Notes: a model not told the origin generated them from the sequence alone. DNA of 64,000 nucleotides from Hahella sp. HNIBRBA332 (GCF_030719035.1 NZ_CP132203.1:6532501-6596500), one strand, 5' to 3'. Counted from the stretch's first letter, positions 34,461 to 46,185 are shown. Made by a program: numbers and translations.

Positions 34461-34817
34461 ATGGCACGTATAGCGGGTGTCAATATCCCCGATAACAAGC
34501 ACACAGAAGTGTCCCTGACCTATATTTATGGGATCGGGCGCACCACTTCACGTGGCCTTTGTGAGAGAACTGGCATTAGCCCTCAAGCCAAGGTTAAAGA
34601 CCTTTCTGAGGAGCAGCTGGACGTACTAAGGAACGAAATCGCCAAGATTGTTGTTGAAGGCGATTTGCGTCGTGAAGTGCAAATGAACATTAAACGGCTG
34701 AAGGATCTCGGCTGCTATCGCGGTTTACGTCACCGTCATAGCTTGCCGGTACGAGGGCAGCGCACTAAGACAAATGCGCGCACCCGCAAAGGTCCTCGTA
34801 AGCCTATTCGTAAATAA
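34461..34817 (+). CDS. rpsM: 30S ribosomal protein S13
   Basis: S13 forms intersubunit bridges and contacts P-site tRNA. The 118 residues start [20 protein letters not shown] and end with [31 protein letters not shown] precedes the ATG. First gene of the alpha operon. Confidence 0.98.
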   Translation: MARIAGVNIPDNKHTEVSLTYIYGIGRTTSRGLCERTGISPQAKVKDLSEEQLDVLRNEIAKIVVEGDLRREVQMNIKRLKDLGCYRGLRHRHSLPVRGQRTKTNARTRKGPRKPIRK

Positions 34818-34833
34818 GTATCAGGAATAGAGC

Positions 34834-35223
34834 ATGGCAAAACCAGGTACACGTACCCGTAAAAAGGTGAAAAAGACCGTTGTTGACGGCGTAGCGCATA
34901 TCCACGCTTCATTCAACAACACTATCGTAACCATTACCGACCGTCAGGGTAACGCACTTAGCTGGGCGACTTCTGGTGGTTCCGGATTCCGTGGTTCCAG
35001 AAAGAGCACACCTTTTGCTGCGCAGGTAGCAGCTGAAAGAGCCGGTAATGCGGCTGCTGAATACGGCCTAAAAAACCTAGATGTTTTGGTTAAAGGACCT
35101 GGACCCGGTCGCGAGTCCGCAATTCGTGCATTGAACGCATGTGGGTATAAGATCACTAACATCACTGATGTTACTCCGATCCCACATAACGGATGCCGTC
35201 CTCCCAAAAAGCGTCGAGTTTAA
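34834..35223 (+). CDS. rpsK: 30S ribosomal protein S11
   Basis: S11 is a 30S platform protein near the E site. The 129 residues include [20 protein letters not shown] and the C-terminal [19 protein letters not shown]. Second gene of the alpha operon, 16 bp after rpsM. Confidence 0.98.
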   Translation: MAKPGTRTRKKVKKTVVDGVAHIHASFNNTIVTITDRQGNALSWATSGGSGFRGSRKSTPFAAQVAAERAGNAAAEYGLKNLDVLVKGPGPGRESAIRALNACGYKITNITDVTPIPHNGCRPPKKRRV

Positions 35224-35238
35224 AGAGGAAGAAGTCTA

Positions 35239-35859
35239 ATGGCTCGTTATATTGGACCGAAATGTAAGTTGTCTCGCCGCGAAGGCACAGACCTATTTTT
35301 GAAGAGTGGAGCTCGCGCACTTGATAGCAAGTGCAACATGGAGACCGCTCCTGGGCAACATGGCCAACGTCGTGGTCGTCTTTCCGACTATGGTCTACAG
35401 TTGCGTGAGAAGCAAAAAGTACGTCGTATGTACGGAGTTCTGGAAAAGCAATTCCGTAACTACTATAAAGAAGCAGCCCGCATTAAAGGCGCTACAGGCG
35501 AGAACCTGCTCCAGTTGTTAGAGCGTCGTCTGGATAATGTTGTATACCGTATGGGATTCGGCTCCACCCGCTCCGAAGCCCGTCAGTTGGTGTCACACAA
35601 GGCGATTCTGGTAAATGGTAAGGCTGTAAATATTCCGTCCTATCAGGTCAAGCCTGGCGATGTAGTAAGCATTCGCGAGAAATCAAAGAATCAGCTTCGC
35701 ATTAAAGGCTCACTTGAGTTAGCCGCACAGCGCGCAACTCTTGAGTGGATTGAAGTTGATGCTGCGAAGATGTCTGGAACCTTCAAGTCAGTTCCTGAGC
35801 GTACTGATCTGTCTCCAGATATTAACGAAAACCTGATTGTGGAGCTCTACTCTAAGTAA
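35239..35859 (+). CDS. rpsD: 30S ribosomal protein S4
   Basis: S4 is a primary 16S assembly protein and, in E. coli, the alpha operon repressor. The 206 residues include the S4 RNA-binding domain ([20 protein letters not shown]). The N-terminal region has a single cysteine pair position only, so this is the zinc-free type. AAAGAGGAAGAAG precedes the ATG. Confidence 0.98.
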   Translation: MARYIGPKCKLSRREGTDLFLKSGARALDSKCNMETAPGQHGQRRGRLSDYGLQLREKQKVRRMYGVLEKQFRNYYKEAARIKGATGENLLQLLERRLDNVVYRMGFGSTRSEARQLVSHKAILVNGKAVNIPSYQVKPGDVVSIREKSKNQLRIKGSLELAAQRATLEWIEVDAAKMSGTFKSVPERTDLSPDINENLIVELYSK

Positions 35860-35892
35860 GGCCAGCAACTAATTTAGCCAGTAGGGGCGTCT

Positions 35893-36897
35893 ATGCAGCG
35901 TTCATTAAACGAATTTCTTACACCTCGTACTATAGAGGTGAATCAAATCAATGCGACTCACGCAAAGGTGACCCTGGAACCGCTCGAACGCGGTTTCGGG
36001 CATACTTTAGGAAGTGCATTACGCCGCATTTTGCTGTCTTCAATGCCGGGTTGCGCTGTCGTCGAAGTTGAGATCGACGGCGTTCTTCACGAGTACAGCA
36101 CCGTTGAAGGTGTGCAGGAAGATGTGATTGAGATTCTTCTGAACTTGAAGAATCTCGCCATCAAGATGCACAACCGCGATGAAGCAACGTTGTCCCTGAA
36201 CAAGAAGGGCGCTGGTCCAGTATTGGCTAGCGATATCCAACTTGATCATGATGTTGAGATTGCGAACCCAGACATGGTCATTTGCAATCTTAACTCAAAT
36301 GGCGACGTTAAGATGAAACTGAAAGTGGCTCGTGGGCGTGGTTATGAGCCTGCGGATCAGCGGAATTCAGCTGACGATGAGACAAGAGCAATTGGAAGAT
36401 TGCAGCTTGATTCTTCTTTCAGTCCTGTGCTCCGTGTTGCTTATAACGTTGAAAGCGCTCGGGTTGAGCAACGTACCGATTTGGACAAGTTGGTTATCGA
36501 CTTGGAAACAAACGGCACGATTGATCCTGAGGAAGCAATCCGTAGGGCAGCGACAATTCTGCAACAGCAGCTTGCTGTCTTTGTAGATTTTGATCAGCAA
36601 AATGAGCCAGAAAAAGTTGAAGAGCAAGAAGAAATCGATCCGATTCTTCTGCGGCCGGTTGATGATTTAGAACTGACTGTGCGTTCAGCGAACTGCTTAA
36701 AAGCTGAGAACATCTACTATATCGGTGATCTCATTCAACGCACTGAGGTGGAGCTTCTGAAGACTCCTAACCTAGGCAAGAAATCATTAACCGAAATTAA
36801 AGACGTGCTTGCTTCACGCGGCTTGTCTTTAGGTATGCGTCTTGAAAACTGGCCACCCGCCAGCATTCGGGGCGATGATCGGGTATTAGGCGGCTAA
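35893..36897 (+). CDS. rpoA: RNA polymerase alpha subunit
   Basis: Alpha dimerises to nucleate RNA polymerase and binds UP elements through its C-terminal domain. The 334 residues carry the assembly domain motif [20 protein letters not shown], an acidic linker (about 236-250), and the C-terminal domain ([20 protein letters not shown]) with [14 protein letters not shown]. Located between rpsD and rplQ. Confidence 0.99.
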   Translation: MQRSLNEFLTPRTIEVNQINATHAKVTLEPLERGFGHTLGSALRRILLSSMPGCAVVEVEIDGVLHEYSTVEGVQEDVIEILLNLKNLAIKMHNRDEATLSLNKKGAGPVLASDIQLDHDVEIANPDMVICNLNSNGDVKMKLKVARGRGYEPADQRNSADDETRAIGRLQLDSSFSPVLRVAYNVESARVEQRTDLDKLVIDLETNGTIDPEEAIRRAATILQQQLAVFVDFDQQNEPEKVEEQEEIDPILLRPVDDLELTVRSANCLKAENIYYIGDLIQRTEVELLKTPNLGKKSLTEIKDVLASRGLSLGMRLENWPPASIRGDDRVLGG

Positions 36898-36931
36898 TGC
36901 GCGCCAACAGTGTAGTTGAAGGATAAAGAAG

Positions 36932-37321
36932 ATGCGTCATCGTAAAAGTGGTCGTAAATTTAACCGGACTAGCGCGCATCGCAAGTCGATGTTCCGGAAT
37001 ATGGCGGCATCGTTGGTAGAGCATGAGCTGATCAAAACCACGGTGCCCAAAGCGAAAGAACTGAGAAGAGTGGCTGAGCCGCTGATCACGTTGGCTAAAA
37101 GTGATTCTGTAGCTAACCGCCGTCTCGCTTTCTCACGTCTGAGAAGCAGAGAAGCAGTGACCAAACTATTCGAAGAGATTGGTCCTCGTTACAAAGATCG
37201 CCCTGGTGGTTATCTGCGTATTCTCAAGTGCGGTCTGAGACCGGGTGACAGTGCTCCAATGGCTTTTGTCGAGCTGGTGGACCGTCCGGTAGTTGAAGCC
37301 GAAGGCGACAACGAAGAGTAA
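36932..37321 (+). CDS. rplQ: 50S ribosomal protein L17
   Basis: L17 lies near the tunnel exit. The 129 residues begin [20 protein letters not shown] and include [17 protein letters not shown]. The C-terminal tail is acidic. It ends the ribosomal supercluster; a strong terminator follows after 16 bp. Confidence 0.98.
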   Translation: MRHRKSGRKFNRTSAHRKSMFRNMAASLVEHELIKTTVPKAKELRRVAEPLITLAKSDSVANRRLAFSRLRSREAVTKLFEEIGPRYKDRPGGYLRILKCGLRPGDSAPMAFVELVDRPVVEAEGDNEE

Positions 37322-37337
37322 GATCTTCTCGGATATT

Positions 37338-37364
37338 AAAAAGCCGCTTTTAGCGGCTTTTTTT
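37338..37364 (+). terminator. alpha operon intrinsic terminator
   Basis: AAAAAGCCGC, loop TTTTA, GCGGCTTTTT, then more T. The A run on the other side makes it potentially bidirectional, which fits the convergent uvrA whose stop lies about 80 bp away. Confidence 0.92.
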
Positions 37365-37441
37365 ATGCGAAAATGAAGGCTAGGCCTTTTCTTAGATAAA
37401 GGAGCTTCGATTGGTCGCTGCTCCCGTATCATTCTCTGCAG

Positions 37442-40267
37442 CTAGCTTTCCAGAATACGTTTCAAGAAATGAGCAGTGTGAGACATCTCATTGTCTTTAA
37501 CGCTTTCTGGCGCGCCTTCGGCGATAATTAATCCGCCCCGGCTTCCTCCTTCTGGGCCAAGATCGATGATCCAATCCGCTGTTTTAATAACATCAAGGTT
37601 GTGCTCAATTACAACAATGGTGTTACCGTGGTCGCGCAGGCGATGCAGTACTTTAAGTAGCTGATCAATGTCATAGAAATGCAGGCCTGTTGTAGGTTCG
37701 TCGAGAATATATAAGGTCTTGCCTGTATCCCTCTTGGAGAGTTCCCGTGAAAGCTTGACGCGTTGGGCTTCGCCTCCCGATAACGTCACGGCGCTTTGAC
37801 CGAGGCGGATATAAGAGAGGCCAACATCAATCAATGTCTGCAGCTTTTTGGCAATTGCTGGAATCGCGTCGAAGAATTCCCGGGCATCTTCAACTGTCAT
37901 CTCTAACACGTCATGTATTGATTTGCCTTTGTAGGTGACTTCTAGAGTTTCACGATTATAGCGTTTACCTTTGCACACATCGCAGGGGACATAGAGGTCG
38001 GGCAGAAAGTGCATTTCTACTTTGATGACTCCGTCACCCTGACAGGCTTCACAGCGTCCCCCACGTACGTTAAAGCTGAACCTTCCCGGTTTATAGCCGC
38101 GAGATCTTGCTTCTTGAGTCGCTGCGAAAAGCTCTCTTATTGGTGTGAATATGCCTGTATAGGTCGCAGGGTTGGATCTTGGAGTACGTCCTATTGGGCT
38201 TTGGTCGATATCAATAACTTTATCGAAATGATCCAAGCCTTCAATTGATTCATAGGGCTCGGCGGTGAGAGTGGTCGCCATGTTGAGCTTGGTGGCGGCG
38301 ATTGGATAGAGCGTACTATTGATCAGCGTGGACTTACCTGATCCTGACACCCCGGTGATACATGTAAACAGTCCTACAGGGACTTTTAGCGTGACGGACT
38401 GCAGGTTGTTCCCGGTAGCCCCGGTAATAATGAGCTGTTTGTCTGGATCCGGCTGGACTCTTTGTTCCGGTACAGCAATGCATCGCGTTCCTTTCAGATA
38501 TTGGCCGGTGATGGATTTATCACTATCCATAACTTGTTCGGGAGAACCTTGAGCGACTATTTCTCCGCCGTGGACTCCGGCGCCAGGCCCAATATCTACG
38601 ACATAGTCCGCCATACGGATGGCGTCTTCATCATGCTCAACCACGATGACGGTGTTACCAAGGTCCCGTAGGTGCGTCAATGTGGCCAATAGGCGGTCAT
38701 TGTCTCGCTGGTGCAGACCGATGGACGGCTCATCAAGCACATACATGACGCCAACGAGTCCTGCGCCTATCTGACTGGCTAATCTGATGCGCTGGGCCTC
38801 TCCTCCGGAAAGAGTCTCTGCGCTGCGATCCAGCGTCAGATAATCTAATCCGACGTTAACGAGAAATTGTAGACGTAGCTGGATTTCTTTAACGATCTTC
38901 GCCGCAATCTCACCTTTACGGCCAGGCAGAGACAAATGATGAAAGAAGCTGGATGCATCGCCGATGGCCATGCTAGATGTGTCCGGCAGGCTCTTATTGT
39001 CGATAAACACATGACGAGAAGAGCGTTTTAGTCGGCTGCCGTGGCAATCCGGGCAAGACTTCTGGGTGAGGAACTTGGACAGCTCGTCTCGCACCATTTG
39101 CGAGTCTGTTTCTCGGTAACGACGTTCAATATTGGGCAATATGCCTTCGAATGGGTGCTCTCTGAAGACAATGTCTCCGCGGCTATTCACATATTTGAAT
39201 TTGATATCGGTGCGCCCGCTGCCTTTTAGTAGCGCATTTTGGAAAGATTCAGGAAGCGCTTCAAAAGGTGTTTCAATGTCGACGTCATAGTGGTCTGCAA
39301 GGCTGGTCAGCATTTGAAAGTAGAACACGCTGCGCCTGTCCCATCCTTTGATAGCGCCTTCAGCCAATGTCAGTTCTGGACGCTCTACAAGCTTCTCTGG
39401 ATCGAAATACTGTTTTACGCCAAGTCCGTCACAGCTTGGACAGGCGCCGGCTGGATTATTAAAGGAGAAAACTCTTGGTTCCAGTTCGCTGACACTGTAT
39501 CCACATTCAGGACAGGCGAATAGTGCTGAAAAGATCAGTTCTTCGCCGTCTCCGTCCATTGGCGCGGCGATGACGACGCCTTCAGCCAACTCAATGCAGG
39601 TTTCGATAGACTCGGCCAATCGGGTCTGAATATCTGCTCGTATCTTGAGCCGATCGACGACAACCTCAATGGTGTGTTTACGCTTCTTATCTAATTGGGG
39701 AATGTCGTCGAGGTCAGTTACGATGCCATCAATACGCGCGCGAATGAAGCCTTGCGCACGCAGCCCCTCAATCACATGCAGATGCTCGCCTTTGCGGTTG
39801 CGTATCACCGGCGCCAACAGCATCCACTTGCTGTCCTGAGGCAACTCAAGGATTCGGTCGACCATCTGACTGACCGTTTGGGCTTCGAGAACGATGTCGT
39901 GATCAGGGCAGCGAGGCTCTCCAGCGCGTGCGAACAACAGGCGCAGGTAATCATAGATTTCTGTAATGGTGCCGACAGTAGAGCGCGGGTTATGAGAGGT
40001 GGACTTCTGCTCGATGGAAATAGCGGGTGAAAGGCCCTCTATATGGTCAACGTCCGGCTTCTCCATCATGGACAGGAACTGTCTGGCGTAAGTGGACAGC
40101 GATTCCACATAGCGCCGCTGTCCCTCCGCGTAAAGCGTATCAAAAGCCAGGGATGACTTGCCTGAGCCTGATAGCCCGGTAATGACGATGAGCTTGTCTC
40201 TCGGCAAGTCCAGGTCGACATTCTTAAGATTGTGAGTTCGGGCTCCGCGGACTTGGATCGTGTCCAT
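37442..40267 (-). CDS. uvrA: UvrABC excinuclease subunit A
   Basis: UvrA is the damage-sensing ATPase of nucleotide excision repair and loads UvrB. The 941 residues carry two ABC ATPase modules with Walker [13 protein letters not shown] and [13 protein letters not shown], two LSGGEAQR signatures, and zinc modules around [10 protein letters not shown] and [10 protein letters not shown]...[12 protein letters not shown] start. Divergent from the MFS gene, as in pseudomonads (uvrA/MFS/ssb). No clear LexA box was found in the 143-bp gap. Confidence 0.99.
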   Translation of the reverse strand: MDTIQVRGARTHNLKNVDLDLPRDKLIVITGLSGSGKSSLAFDTLYAEGQRRYVESLSTYARQFLSMMEKPDVDHIEGLSPAISIEQKSTSHNPRSTVGTITEIYDYLRLLFARAGEPRCPDHDIVLEAQTVSQMVDRILELPQDSKWMLLAPVIRNRKGEHLHVIEGLRAQGFIRARIDGIVTDLDDIPQLDKKRKHTIEVVVDRLKIRADIQTRLAESIETCIELAEGVVIAAPMDGDGEELIFSALFACPECGYSVSELEPRVFSFNNPAGACPSCDGLGVKQYFDPEKLVERPELTLAEGAIKGWDRRSVFYFQMLTSLADHYDVDIETPFEALPESFQNALLKGSGRTDIKFKYVNSRGDIVFREHPFEGILPNIERRYRETDSQMVRDELSKFLTQKSCPDCHGSRLKRSSRHVFIDNKSLPDTSSMAIGDASSFFHHLSLPGRKGEIAAKIVKEIQLRLQFLVNVGLDYLTLDRSAETLSGGEAQRIRLASQIGAGLVGVMYVLDEPSIGLHQRDNDRLLATLTHLRDLGNTVIVVEHDEDAIRMADYVVDIGPGAGVHGGEIVAQGSPEQVMDSDKSITGQYLKGTRCIAVPEQRVQPDPDKQLIITGATGNNLQSVTLKVPVGLFTCITGVSGSGKSTLINSTLYPIAATKLNMATTLTAEPYESIEGLDHFDKVIDIDQSPIGRTPRSNPATYTGIFTPIRELFAATQEARSRGYKPGRFSFNVRGGRCEACQGDGVIKVEMHFLPDLYVPCDVCKGKRYNRETLEVTYKGKSIHDVLEMTVEDAREFFDAIPAIAKKLQTLIDVGLSYIRLGQSAVTLSGGEAQRVKLSRELSKRDTGKTLYILDEPTTGLHFYDIDQLLKVLHRLRDHGNTIVVIEHNLDVIKTADWIIDLGPEGGSRGGLIIAEGAPESVKDNEMSHTAHFLKRILES

Positions 40268-40302
40268 AAAATACTTTTCACCTCCGGAATTTACAGCCGG
40301 TC

Positions 40303-40332
40303 ATTATATAAGTACGGAAACAGGATGGGCAA
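40303..40332 (-). promoter_or_regulatory. Possible uvrA promoter
   Basis: On the minus strand, TTGCCC, an 18-bp spacer and a perfect TATAAT lie about 35 bp upstream of the uvrA ATG. Only the -10 is strong. No CTGT-N8-ACAG SOS operator overlaps it. Confidence 0.45.
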
Positions 40333-40410
40333 AGCGACAGCGAATCGATTAATAAGTGGCTGGTCAAATGCTACAATGTGCGCTTTTTGATGGACTGGTA
40401 CGGTAGTTAA

Positions 40411-41793
40411 ATGCAAAAGACGCAGAGGTTTATGCCCCAGGAGCGCCGCGCTGTCTCGGCGCTGGCTTCGTTATACGCCATGCGAATGCTTGGGCTGTTT
40501 ATGGTGCTGCCGGTTTTCATGGTGTTGGGCAGAGAGCTTGAGGGCGCAACCCCAGCGCTACTGGGTCTCGCCATAGGCGTCTATGGCTTGAGCCAGGCTG
40601 TCATGCAGGTGCCTTTTGGGGCGTTGTCTGATCGTTTTGGTCGAAAGAAGCTGATCTTGATCGGTTTGGGGTTATTCTGCCTTGGCAGTGTCGTGGCTGC
40701 ATTAAGCGATCATATCTATGGCGTTATATTTGGTCGTCTGTTGCAAGGAGCGGGAGCTATCGCCAGTGTATTGATGGCGCTGCTCAGTGATTTGACGCAG
40801 GAAGAGAATCGCACCAAGGCCATGGCGACCGTGGGAATGACGATTGGGCTGTCATTTGCGTTGGCGCTGGTTTTAGGACCACTGATTTCGGGCTTTGCGG
40901 GATTATCTGGACTGTTTTGGGCGACGGCGTGTATGGCGTTGTCAGGAGTGGTTTTGTTGTATAAAGTGCCGACCCCGTTACAGCAGCGGCGTAACCTGGA
41001 AACGATAGTTCTTGGCTCCGCCTTGCGGGATGCCTTTCAGCATAAAGAGCTGATGCGCCTGAATTGGGGGATATTCTCGCTCCATATGATATTGACGGCG
41101 ATGTTCGTCGCAATGCCGGTTACATTGGCGGATAAATTTAATATGGCCGCGGATCGACATGGCTGGTTTTATCTGGCGGTGATGGGCGGGGCTTTTGTAT
41201 TCATGATTCCGCTGATCATCATCGGTGAGAAGAAGCGGCTTTTGCGGCAGGTTTTCATTGGAGCGGTCTGGTTATTGGCGGCCGCACTCATGATTGTAAT
41301 GAAAGCGGGGAACGACTTTATCGGGTTTACCCTGGCTGTATTCGGCTTTTTCTTGGCTTTCAACTTCTTGGAAGCGACTTTGCCCTCTTTGGTCAGCAAG
41401 GTGGCGCCTGCGGGAATGCGGGGAACAGCGATGGGGGTGTACTCCAGCTCGCAGTTCTTCGGCGCCTTTCTAGGGGGCGTCCTAGGTGGACTGGCCTACC
41501 AGAAGTTTGGTTTGATGGGGGTGTATGGTCTTTGTACAGTGATGGCGGTAGTATGGGGCGGAGTGTCCCTGTTCATGCCTGATCCTCCCTATACAGCGAG
41601 TTATGTGCTGTCGCTGCAACCGTTTAATGTGGACGCAGCGGATAAGATAGCGCAGGAACTGACGCAAATTCATGGTGTTGAAGACGTCACTCTGGTGATT
41701 GAAGAACACTTGGCGTATTTAAAGATTGATAGACAGCGCTTTGATGAGAAAGCGCTGGTAAATTACCCTCTCACCGCCCAGGTTGAGGGATAA
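40411..41793 (+). CDS. YajR-like MFS transporter with C-terminal YAM domain
   Basis: A 460-residue major facilitator protein with 12 predicted membrane helices. The family A motif GALSDRFGRKKLI lies in loop 2-3. The N-terminus (ALASLYAMRMLGLFMVLPVF) and the cytoplasmic ferredoxin-like domain at the end (about 405-460) resemble E. coli YajR, whose substrate is unsettled. It sits between uvrA and ssb as in pseudomonads, 15 bp before ssb. The ribosome-binding site is weak. Confidence 0.88.
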   Translation: MQKTQRFMPQERRAVSALASLYAMRMLGLFMVLPVFMVLGRELEGATPALLGLAIGVYGLSQAVMQVPFGALSDRFGRKKLILIGLGLFCLGSVVAALSDHIYGVIFGRLLQGAGAIASVLMALLSDLTQEENRTKAMATVGMTIGLSFALALVLGPLISGFAGLSGLFWATACMALSGVVLLYKVPTPLQQRRNLETIVLGSALRDAFQHKELMRLNWGIFSLHMILTAMFVAMPVTLADKFNMAADRHGWFYLAVMGGAFVFMIPLIIIGEKKRLLRQVFIGAVWLLAAALMIVMKAGNDFIGFTLAVFGFFLAFNFLEATLPSLVSKVAPAGMRGTAMGVYSSSQFFGAFLGGVLGGLAYQKFGLMGVYGLCTVMAVVWGGVSLFMPDPPYTASYVLSLQPFNVDAADKIAQELTQIHGVEDVTLVIEEHLAYLKIDRQRFDEKALVNYPLTAQVEG

Positions 41794-41808
41794 CGTTTGG
41801 AGAGCGAT

Positions 41809-42438
41809 ATGGCGCGTGGTGTAAATAAAGTAATTCTAATTGGTAATTTGGGTAGCGATCCGGAAACACGTTATACCCCCTCCGGCAGCGCGATTTCCAA
41901 CCTGAGGTTGGCGACTGACGAGAGTTATAAAGACAAGCAGACGGGACAACTGGTGCCCCGTACGGAATGGCATCGGGTTGTGCTGTTCGGCAAGTTGGCG
42001 GAGATCGCCGCACAGTACTTGAAAAAAGGCTCCAAAGTATATATTGAAGGTCGCCTGCAAACGCGCAAATGGCAGGACCAGTCTGGACAGGATCGTTACA
42101 GCACAGAAATTGTTGTAGACATGCAAGGCCAGATGCAGATGCTCGACAGTCGCAGTGGCGGCGGTGGTATGGATAACTCGCAAGGTTACAACGACGGCTG
42201 GCAGCAATCCGCTCCTTCCGGCGATAACTATGGTGGCGCTCCAGCTGCTGCGCCTGCGGGTAATTATGGCGGCGCTCCTTCGAACAATTACGGCGGCGCC
42301 CCCAACAATAACTATGGCGCGTCCAGCGGCGGTTATTCCGCCCCGAATCAGGCGCAACAACGCCCGCAACAGCCTCAGCAACCAAAACCGCCCATGCCAG
42401 AGCCTATGGACGACTTTGACGACGATATTCCCTTCTGA
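41809..42438 (+). CDS. ssb: Single-stranded DNA-binding protein
   Basis: SSB coats single-stranded DNA and recruits repair and replication proteins through its acidic tail. The 209 residues have an N-terminal OB fold ([40 protein letters not shown]) and a Gly/Asn/Pro/Gln-rich linker with NYGGAP-type repeats. The canonical tip DDFDDDIPF is present. The ATG at 41809 with GGAGAG upstream is preferred over the in-frame TTG at 41797. Confidence 0.98.
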   Translation: MARGVNKVILIGNLGSDPETRYTPSGSAISNLRLATDESYKDKQTGQLVPRTEWHRVVLFGKLAEIAAQYLKKGSKVYIEGRLQTRKWQDQSGQDRYSTEIVVDMQGQMQMLDSRSGGGGMDNSQGYNDGWQQSAPSGDNYGGAPAAAPAGNYGGAPSNNYGGAPNNNYGASSGGYSAPNQAQQRPQQPQQPKPPMPEPMDDFDDDIPF

Positions 42439-42484
42439 ACCGGAAGCTAAAGAATATTTAAGATATAGAGCTGTGACAGCCTGA

Positions 42485-43543
<1,059 letters not shown>

Positions 43544-43650
43544 TGTCTAGCAGGTGGCCGAATATGAGCCGCTGAACAGGGGCTGTGGCGAATTCAGAGG
43601 AGGGCGTGCGGCCAAATCCATCGTTATATTGTGCCATAATGCTGAAGACA

Positions 43651-43671
43651 GGCCGTCAAGGCGTGACGGCC
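43651..43671 (+). other. Perfect hairpin upstream of the 43712 gene
   Basis: GGCCGTCA, loop AGGCG, TGACGGCC, followed by TTATTAG. It could terminate ddl transcription (108 bp after its stop) or form the leader of the next gene. T-richness after the stem is modest. Confidence 0.6.
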
Positions 43672-43711
43672 TTATTAGAAAAATTAACGGCAAAAAACAA
43701 GGGAGTAGGAT

Positions 43712-44077
43712 ATGACTACAATTTTGGATATTGCAAAAAAGGACTTTGAGACCGGCACGGAATATCAAGTGGAATTGATCACCAAGGAAGGCTCAAAAAA
43801 TGGTAAGCCTTCGCCATGTCTGGAAGTATGGGAAAGAGCGCGAGGGACGCGTACGATTCTGGGTAGAGTCTTTCAGATTGATATGGAAGAAGCGCTTTAT
43901 CATGCCTCCAAAAATGGCGCTGAAGAAGTCCTCATCGGTAAACGCGGTAAAGATGACGACGCTTTTTCAGAAGGTAAGATTGTGCTCGAAGGCGGCGCCC
44001 CCGCGAAACTGATGTTGGCGCTGAAAGTCACATCTTCACCTACCCCGGAAGTGAAAGAAGCAGCTTATCCCTGGTAA
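43712..44077 (+). CDS. Conserved-looking protein of unknown function (121 aa)
   Basis: I do not recognise this family. The 121 residues are soluble and mixed alpha/beta, beginning MTTILDIAKKDFETGTEYQV. A Ser/Pro-rich C-terminal tail ends in EVKEAAYPW. No signal peptide, membrane segment or catalytic motif is evident. AAGGGAGTAGGAT precedes the ATG, and it has its own hairpins on both sides, so it is probably a real single-gene unit. Confidence 0.65.
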   Translation: MTTILDIAKKDFETGTEYQVELITKEGSKNGKPSPCLEVWERARGTRTILGRVFQIDMEEALYHASKNGAEEVLIGKRGKDDDAFSEGKIVLEGGAPAKLMLALKVTSSPTPEVKEAAYPW

Positions 44078-44096
44078 GTCAGCTCGCGTCCTCAAG

Positions 44097-44123
44097 GCGA
44101 AGCGGTGTAGTCTGACGCTTCGC
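44097..44123 (+). terminator. Hairpin between convergent genes
   Basis: GCGAAGCG, an 11-nt loop, CGCTTCGC: a perfect 8-bp stem between the plus-strand gene ending at 44077 and the minus-strand gene ending at 44143. It is well placed as a shared terminator, but there is no T run. Confidence 0.55.
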
Positions 44124-44142
44124 TACCCCCTGTAAATCTCCC

Positions 44143-44589
44143 CTACCTCTGATGTGACTGAATCCAATGCAAATCCACCAACTCACTGGATTCCGCCAAT
44201 AAATCTCCCTCATGAGAATACAGTTGAATCATGAAAGGGCGACCCGCCAGTACATCCTGAGCAGTTTTCACATCGGTGTGATAGCCATCGTTATTGGCTT
44301 TATCGGCTAGCGCGGTAATGAGGATGGCGCGCTCATTTTCCCAGTCGAAGCCCGCCAACGTTTTCAACTGCTCACGAAAAATCTGACCGTCGCTTTGCGC
44401 CGCGACCAATACCGCATACTCAATTGGGAATGCTTCCCCGTAACAAGTATGAATGTCTTGCCGCAGACTGGTGATTCGGTACTCGCAAGAGGATGCGTCG
44501 TAAAAGCGGACAGGTTGATAGTACGTGGCGCAACCCAGAATGCTGGCGTTCAAGGCGATGGCCAGCGCCAGCTTTATTATGCTTCTCAT
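44143..44589 (-). CDS. Small lipoprotein of unknown function
   Basis: The 148 residues start with a lipoprotein signal (MRSIIKLALAIALNASILGC), with the lipobox ILGC and the lipidated cysteine at 20. The mature part contains three further cysteines-free stretches and no family that I recognise. AAGGAAAGAC precedes the ATG. It is probably envelope-attached. Confidence 0.65.
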   Translation of the reverse strand: MRSIIKLALAIALNASILGCATYYQPVRFYDASSCEYRITSLRQDIHTCYGEAFPIEYAVLVAAQSDGQIFREQLKTLAGFDWENERAILITALADKANNDGYHTDVKTAQDVLAGRPFMIQLYSHEGDLLAESSELVDLHWIQSHQR

Positions 44590-44916
44590 ATTGTCTTTCC
44601 TTGGTGTGGTTTAAGGCCTCCTGTCGCATCGTTGTTGCTGTGCGACAGGTATGCTTTTTATTGGCTATTTTAGCGTTGCATATCTTTATAAAAGAAGACT
44701 GTGACTCACTCGCTGCAACATACCCTGATGAATTTATTGCTGTTTGTTGGAATATGGTTACAGCCGGCGCTACACCCCCCGTTTTTACAAACCGTTTCTT
44801 TTTTGATCAGTTTCATCCTTATATGATGCCCTCGCCAAATGTCCGTGTTCAGGTAGTTGCGGGCGATGGATTGCATGTTTGCCGGTCAGTCCGGCGCTGA
44901 AGTTATGGGATGAACT
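44590..44916. other. Intergenic region of 327 bp
   Basis: No convincing gene. It contains the perfect 9-bp inverted repeat CCTGTCGCA/TGCGACAGG (44620-44649, 12-nt loop) and an AT-rich stretch around 44650-44695. It must contain the start signals for the two divergent lipoprotein genes, but no promoter stands out. Confidence 0.5.
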
Positions 44917-46143
44917 ATGTTGTTGCGAACTTATCAGTGGTCTGTCGCTCTGATGCGGTCAGGCGTCATGGCGGCCAGATTATTATTAGCGGCTCTATTT
45001 TTGACTCTATGTGCTTGTGGCGGCGGTGGCGGAGGAAGTACAGGTAGCGGCGCCGACTCAAATGGGGAGATTGTGGATACCCAAACCGATCCCACGGCCA
45101 GCATAGATTCAGATAACCCGGAGCCAACAGGCAGTGTGGATAGTGATGCCGGTCAGGACGACATCATCGACGATCCTGGTGAGCCTGAGTCACCTAAAAC
45201 CTACGAACTTGCCGGTATCTATTGCAGCTGTGGTCCGACTACCAGCACCACCTCCTCGGTGTTTAATAATATCGATGAAGCGGCTTATCTGGATGGCGTA
45301 TTGGTGCGCATTCCCTGGGCGGAAATGGAGCCATCTCCCGGCGTCTATGATTGGACATTGCTGGACCAGCAGTTGGCCAAAGCCAAGGCGCAGGGGTTGC
45401 ATGTCACCTTCGCGCTGTTGAATGGATATGCTGCGCCGGCCTGGCTGGAATCCGAAGGCGCGGACATGCTGGATTACATCTTTCGCAGGGACATTCCCCG
45501 GCGTCTGCCGATTCCCTGGGATGAAACCTATCTGCATTACCTGACAAAATTTATTGCGGCCTTGGGCGCTCGCTATAGCGGCGAGGAGGCATTGCAATTG
45601 GTGCATATGACCAACTCCACTACCAATGGCTTTGAAATGCAGTACTTTTTTGACGCTCAGGCGGAAGCGGACTTCTATGCGAAAGGATACAGCGAGTCTG
45701 CGTTAGTAAGCTCTTGGAAGCGAATTCTGGATGCATACAGCCAAGCTTTTGACGACACTCGTCTGGATCTGGATGTGCATCCGGTATTGGGTTCGCCGAC
45801 TGTGGCGGAGCAGGTTGTCGCCTATGGGCAGGCCTCCATTGGCGCGCGCTTTGGCGTATTTGCGGCTTGGTGGAGTCGTCGCAATGCGGAGGTTGCGTAC
45901 CCGGAAATGTATAGCCTGCTGTTGTCCGGCGCTGCGTCCAGCTTTGCCGGCGTGCAATTGGTCGGCACGGCCTCAACCCGGGCTTATAACGAAATTACCC
46001 GGGAAGACTTGATCGACGCCATCAAGTTCGCGCTGCAATCGGGCATTTACTATATCGAAGTCTGGAATCAGGACTTATTGAATACGGATATATCGCCTCA
46101 AATGGGCGGCTTTCACACCAGTGTGAACAATGCGGTCAAGTAA
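44917..46143 (+). CDS. Lipoprotein with glycoside-hydrolase-like TIM barrel
   Basis: The N-terminus carries a lipoprotein signal (MAARLLLAALFLTLCAC), with lipidated C34, a Gly-rich run and an acidic Asp/Glu/Pro linker to about residue 95. The globular part resembles GH42/GH5-type barrels. RIPWAEMEPSPGVYDWTLLD followed by GLHVTFALLN is the typical strand-helix opening, and glutamates in GFEMQ and YIEVWN are candidate catalytic residues. The family is not certain. ATGs at 44953 and 44968 are alternative starts. It lies next to the polysaccharide locus, so a role in processing that glycan is inferred. Confidence 0.7.
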   Translation: MLLRTYQWSVALMRSGVMAARLLLAALFLTLCACGGGGGGSTGSGADSNGEIVDTQTDPTASIDSDNPEPTGSVDSDAGQDDIIDDPGEPESPKTYELAGIYCSCGPTTSTTSSVFNNIDEAAYLDGVLVRIPWAEMEPSPGVYDWTLLDQQLAKAKAQGLHVTFALLNGYAAPAWLESEGADMLDYIFRRDIPRRLPIPWDETYLHYLTKFIAALGARYSGEEALQLVHMTNSTTNGFEMQYFFDAQAEADFYAKGYSESALVSSWKRILDAYSQAFDDTRLDLDVHPVLGSPTVAEQVVAYGQASIGARFGVFAAWWSRRNAEVAYPEMYSLLLSGAASSFAGVQLVGTASTRAYNEITREDLIDAIKFALQSGIYYIEVWNQDLLNTDISPQMGGFHTSVNNAVK

Positions 46144-46151
46144 GCGGCGAA

Positions 46152-46172
46152 CCCGGAGGCTCTGCCTCCGGG
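46152..46172 (+). terminator. Hairpin between convergent genes
   Basis: CCCGGAGGC, loop TCT, GCCTCCGGG: a perfect 9-bp GC-rich stem 8 bp after the lipoprotein stop and 14 bp before the end of the minus-strand operon. It probably ends transcription from both sides, although no T run follows. Confidence 0.65.
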
Positions 46173-46185
46173 ACCTGTATTGGAA

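Noticed and set aside
40268..40410. SOS (LexA) operator for uvrA
   Set aside because: No CTGT-N8-ACAG-like site could be read in the uvrA-MFS gap.
44650..44700. Possible sigma70 promoter (TTGGCT with TATAAA) before the barrel lipoprotein
   Set aside because: Spacing of about 20 bp is poor and the gene start is more than 200 bp away.
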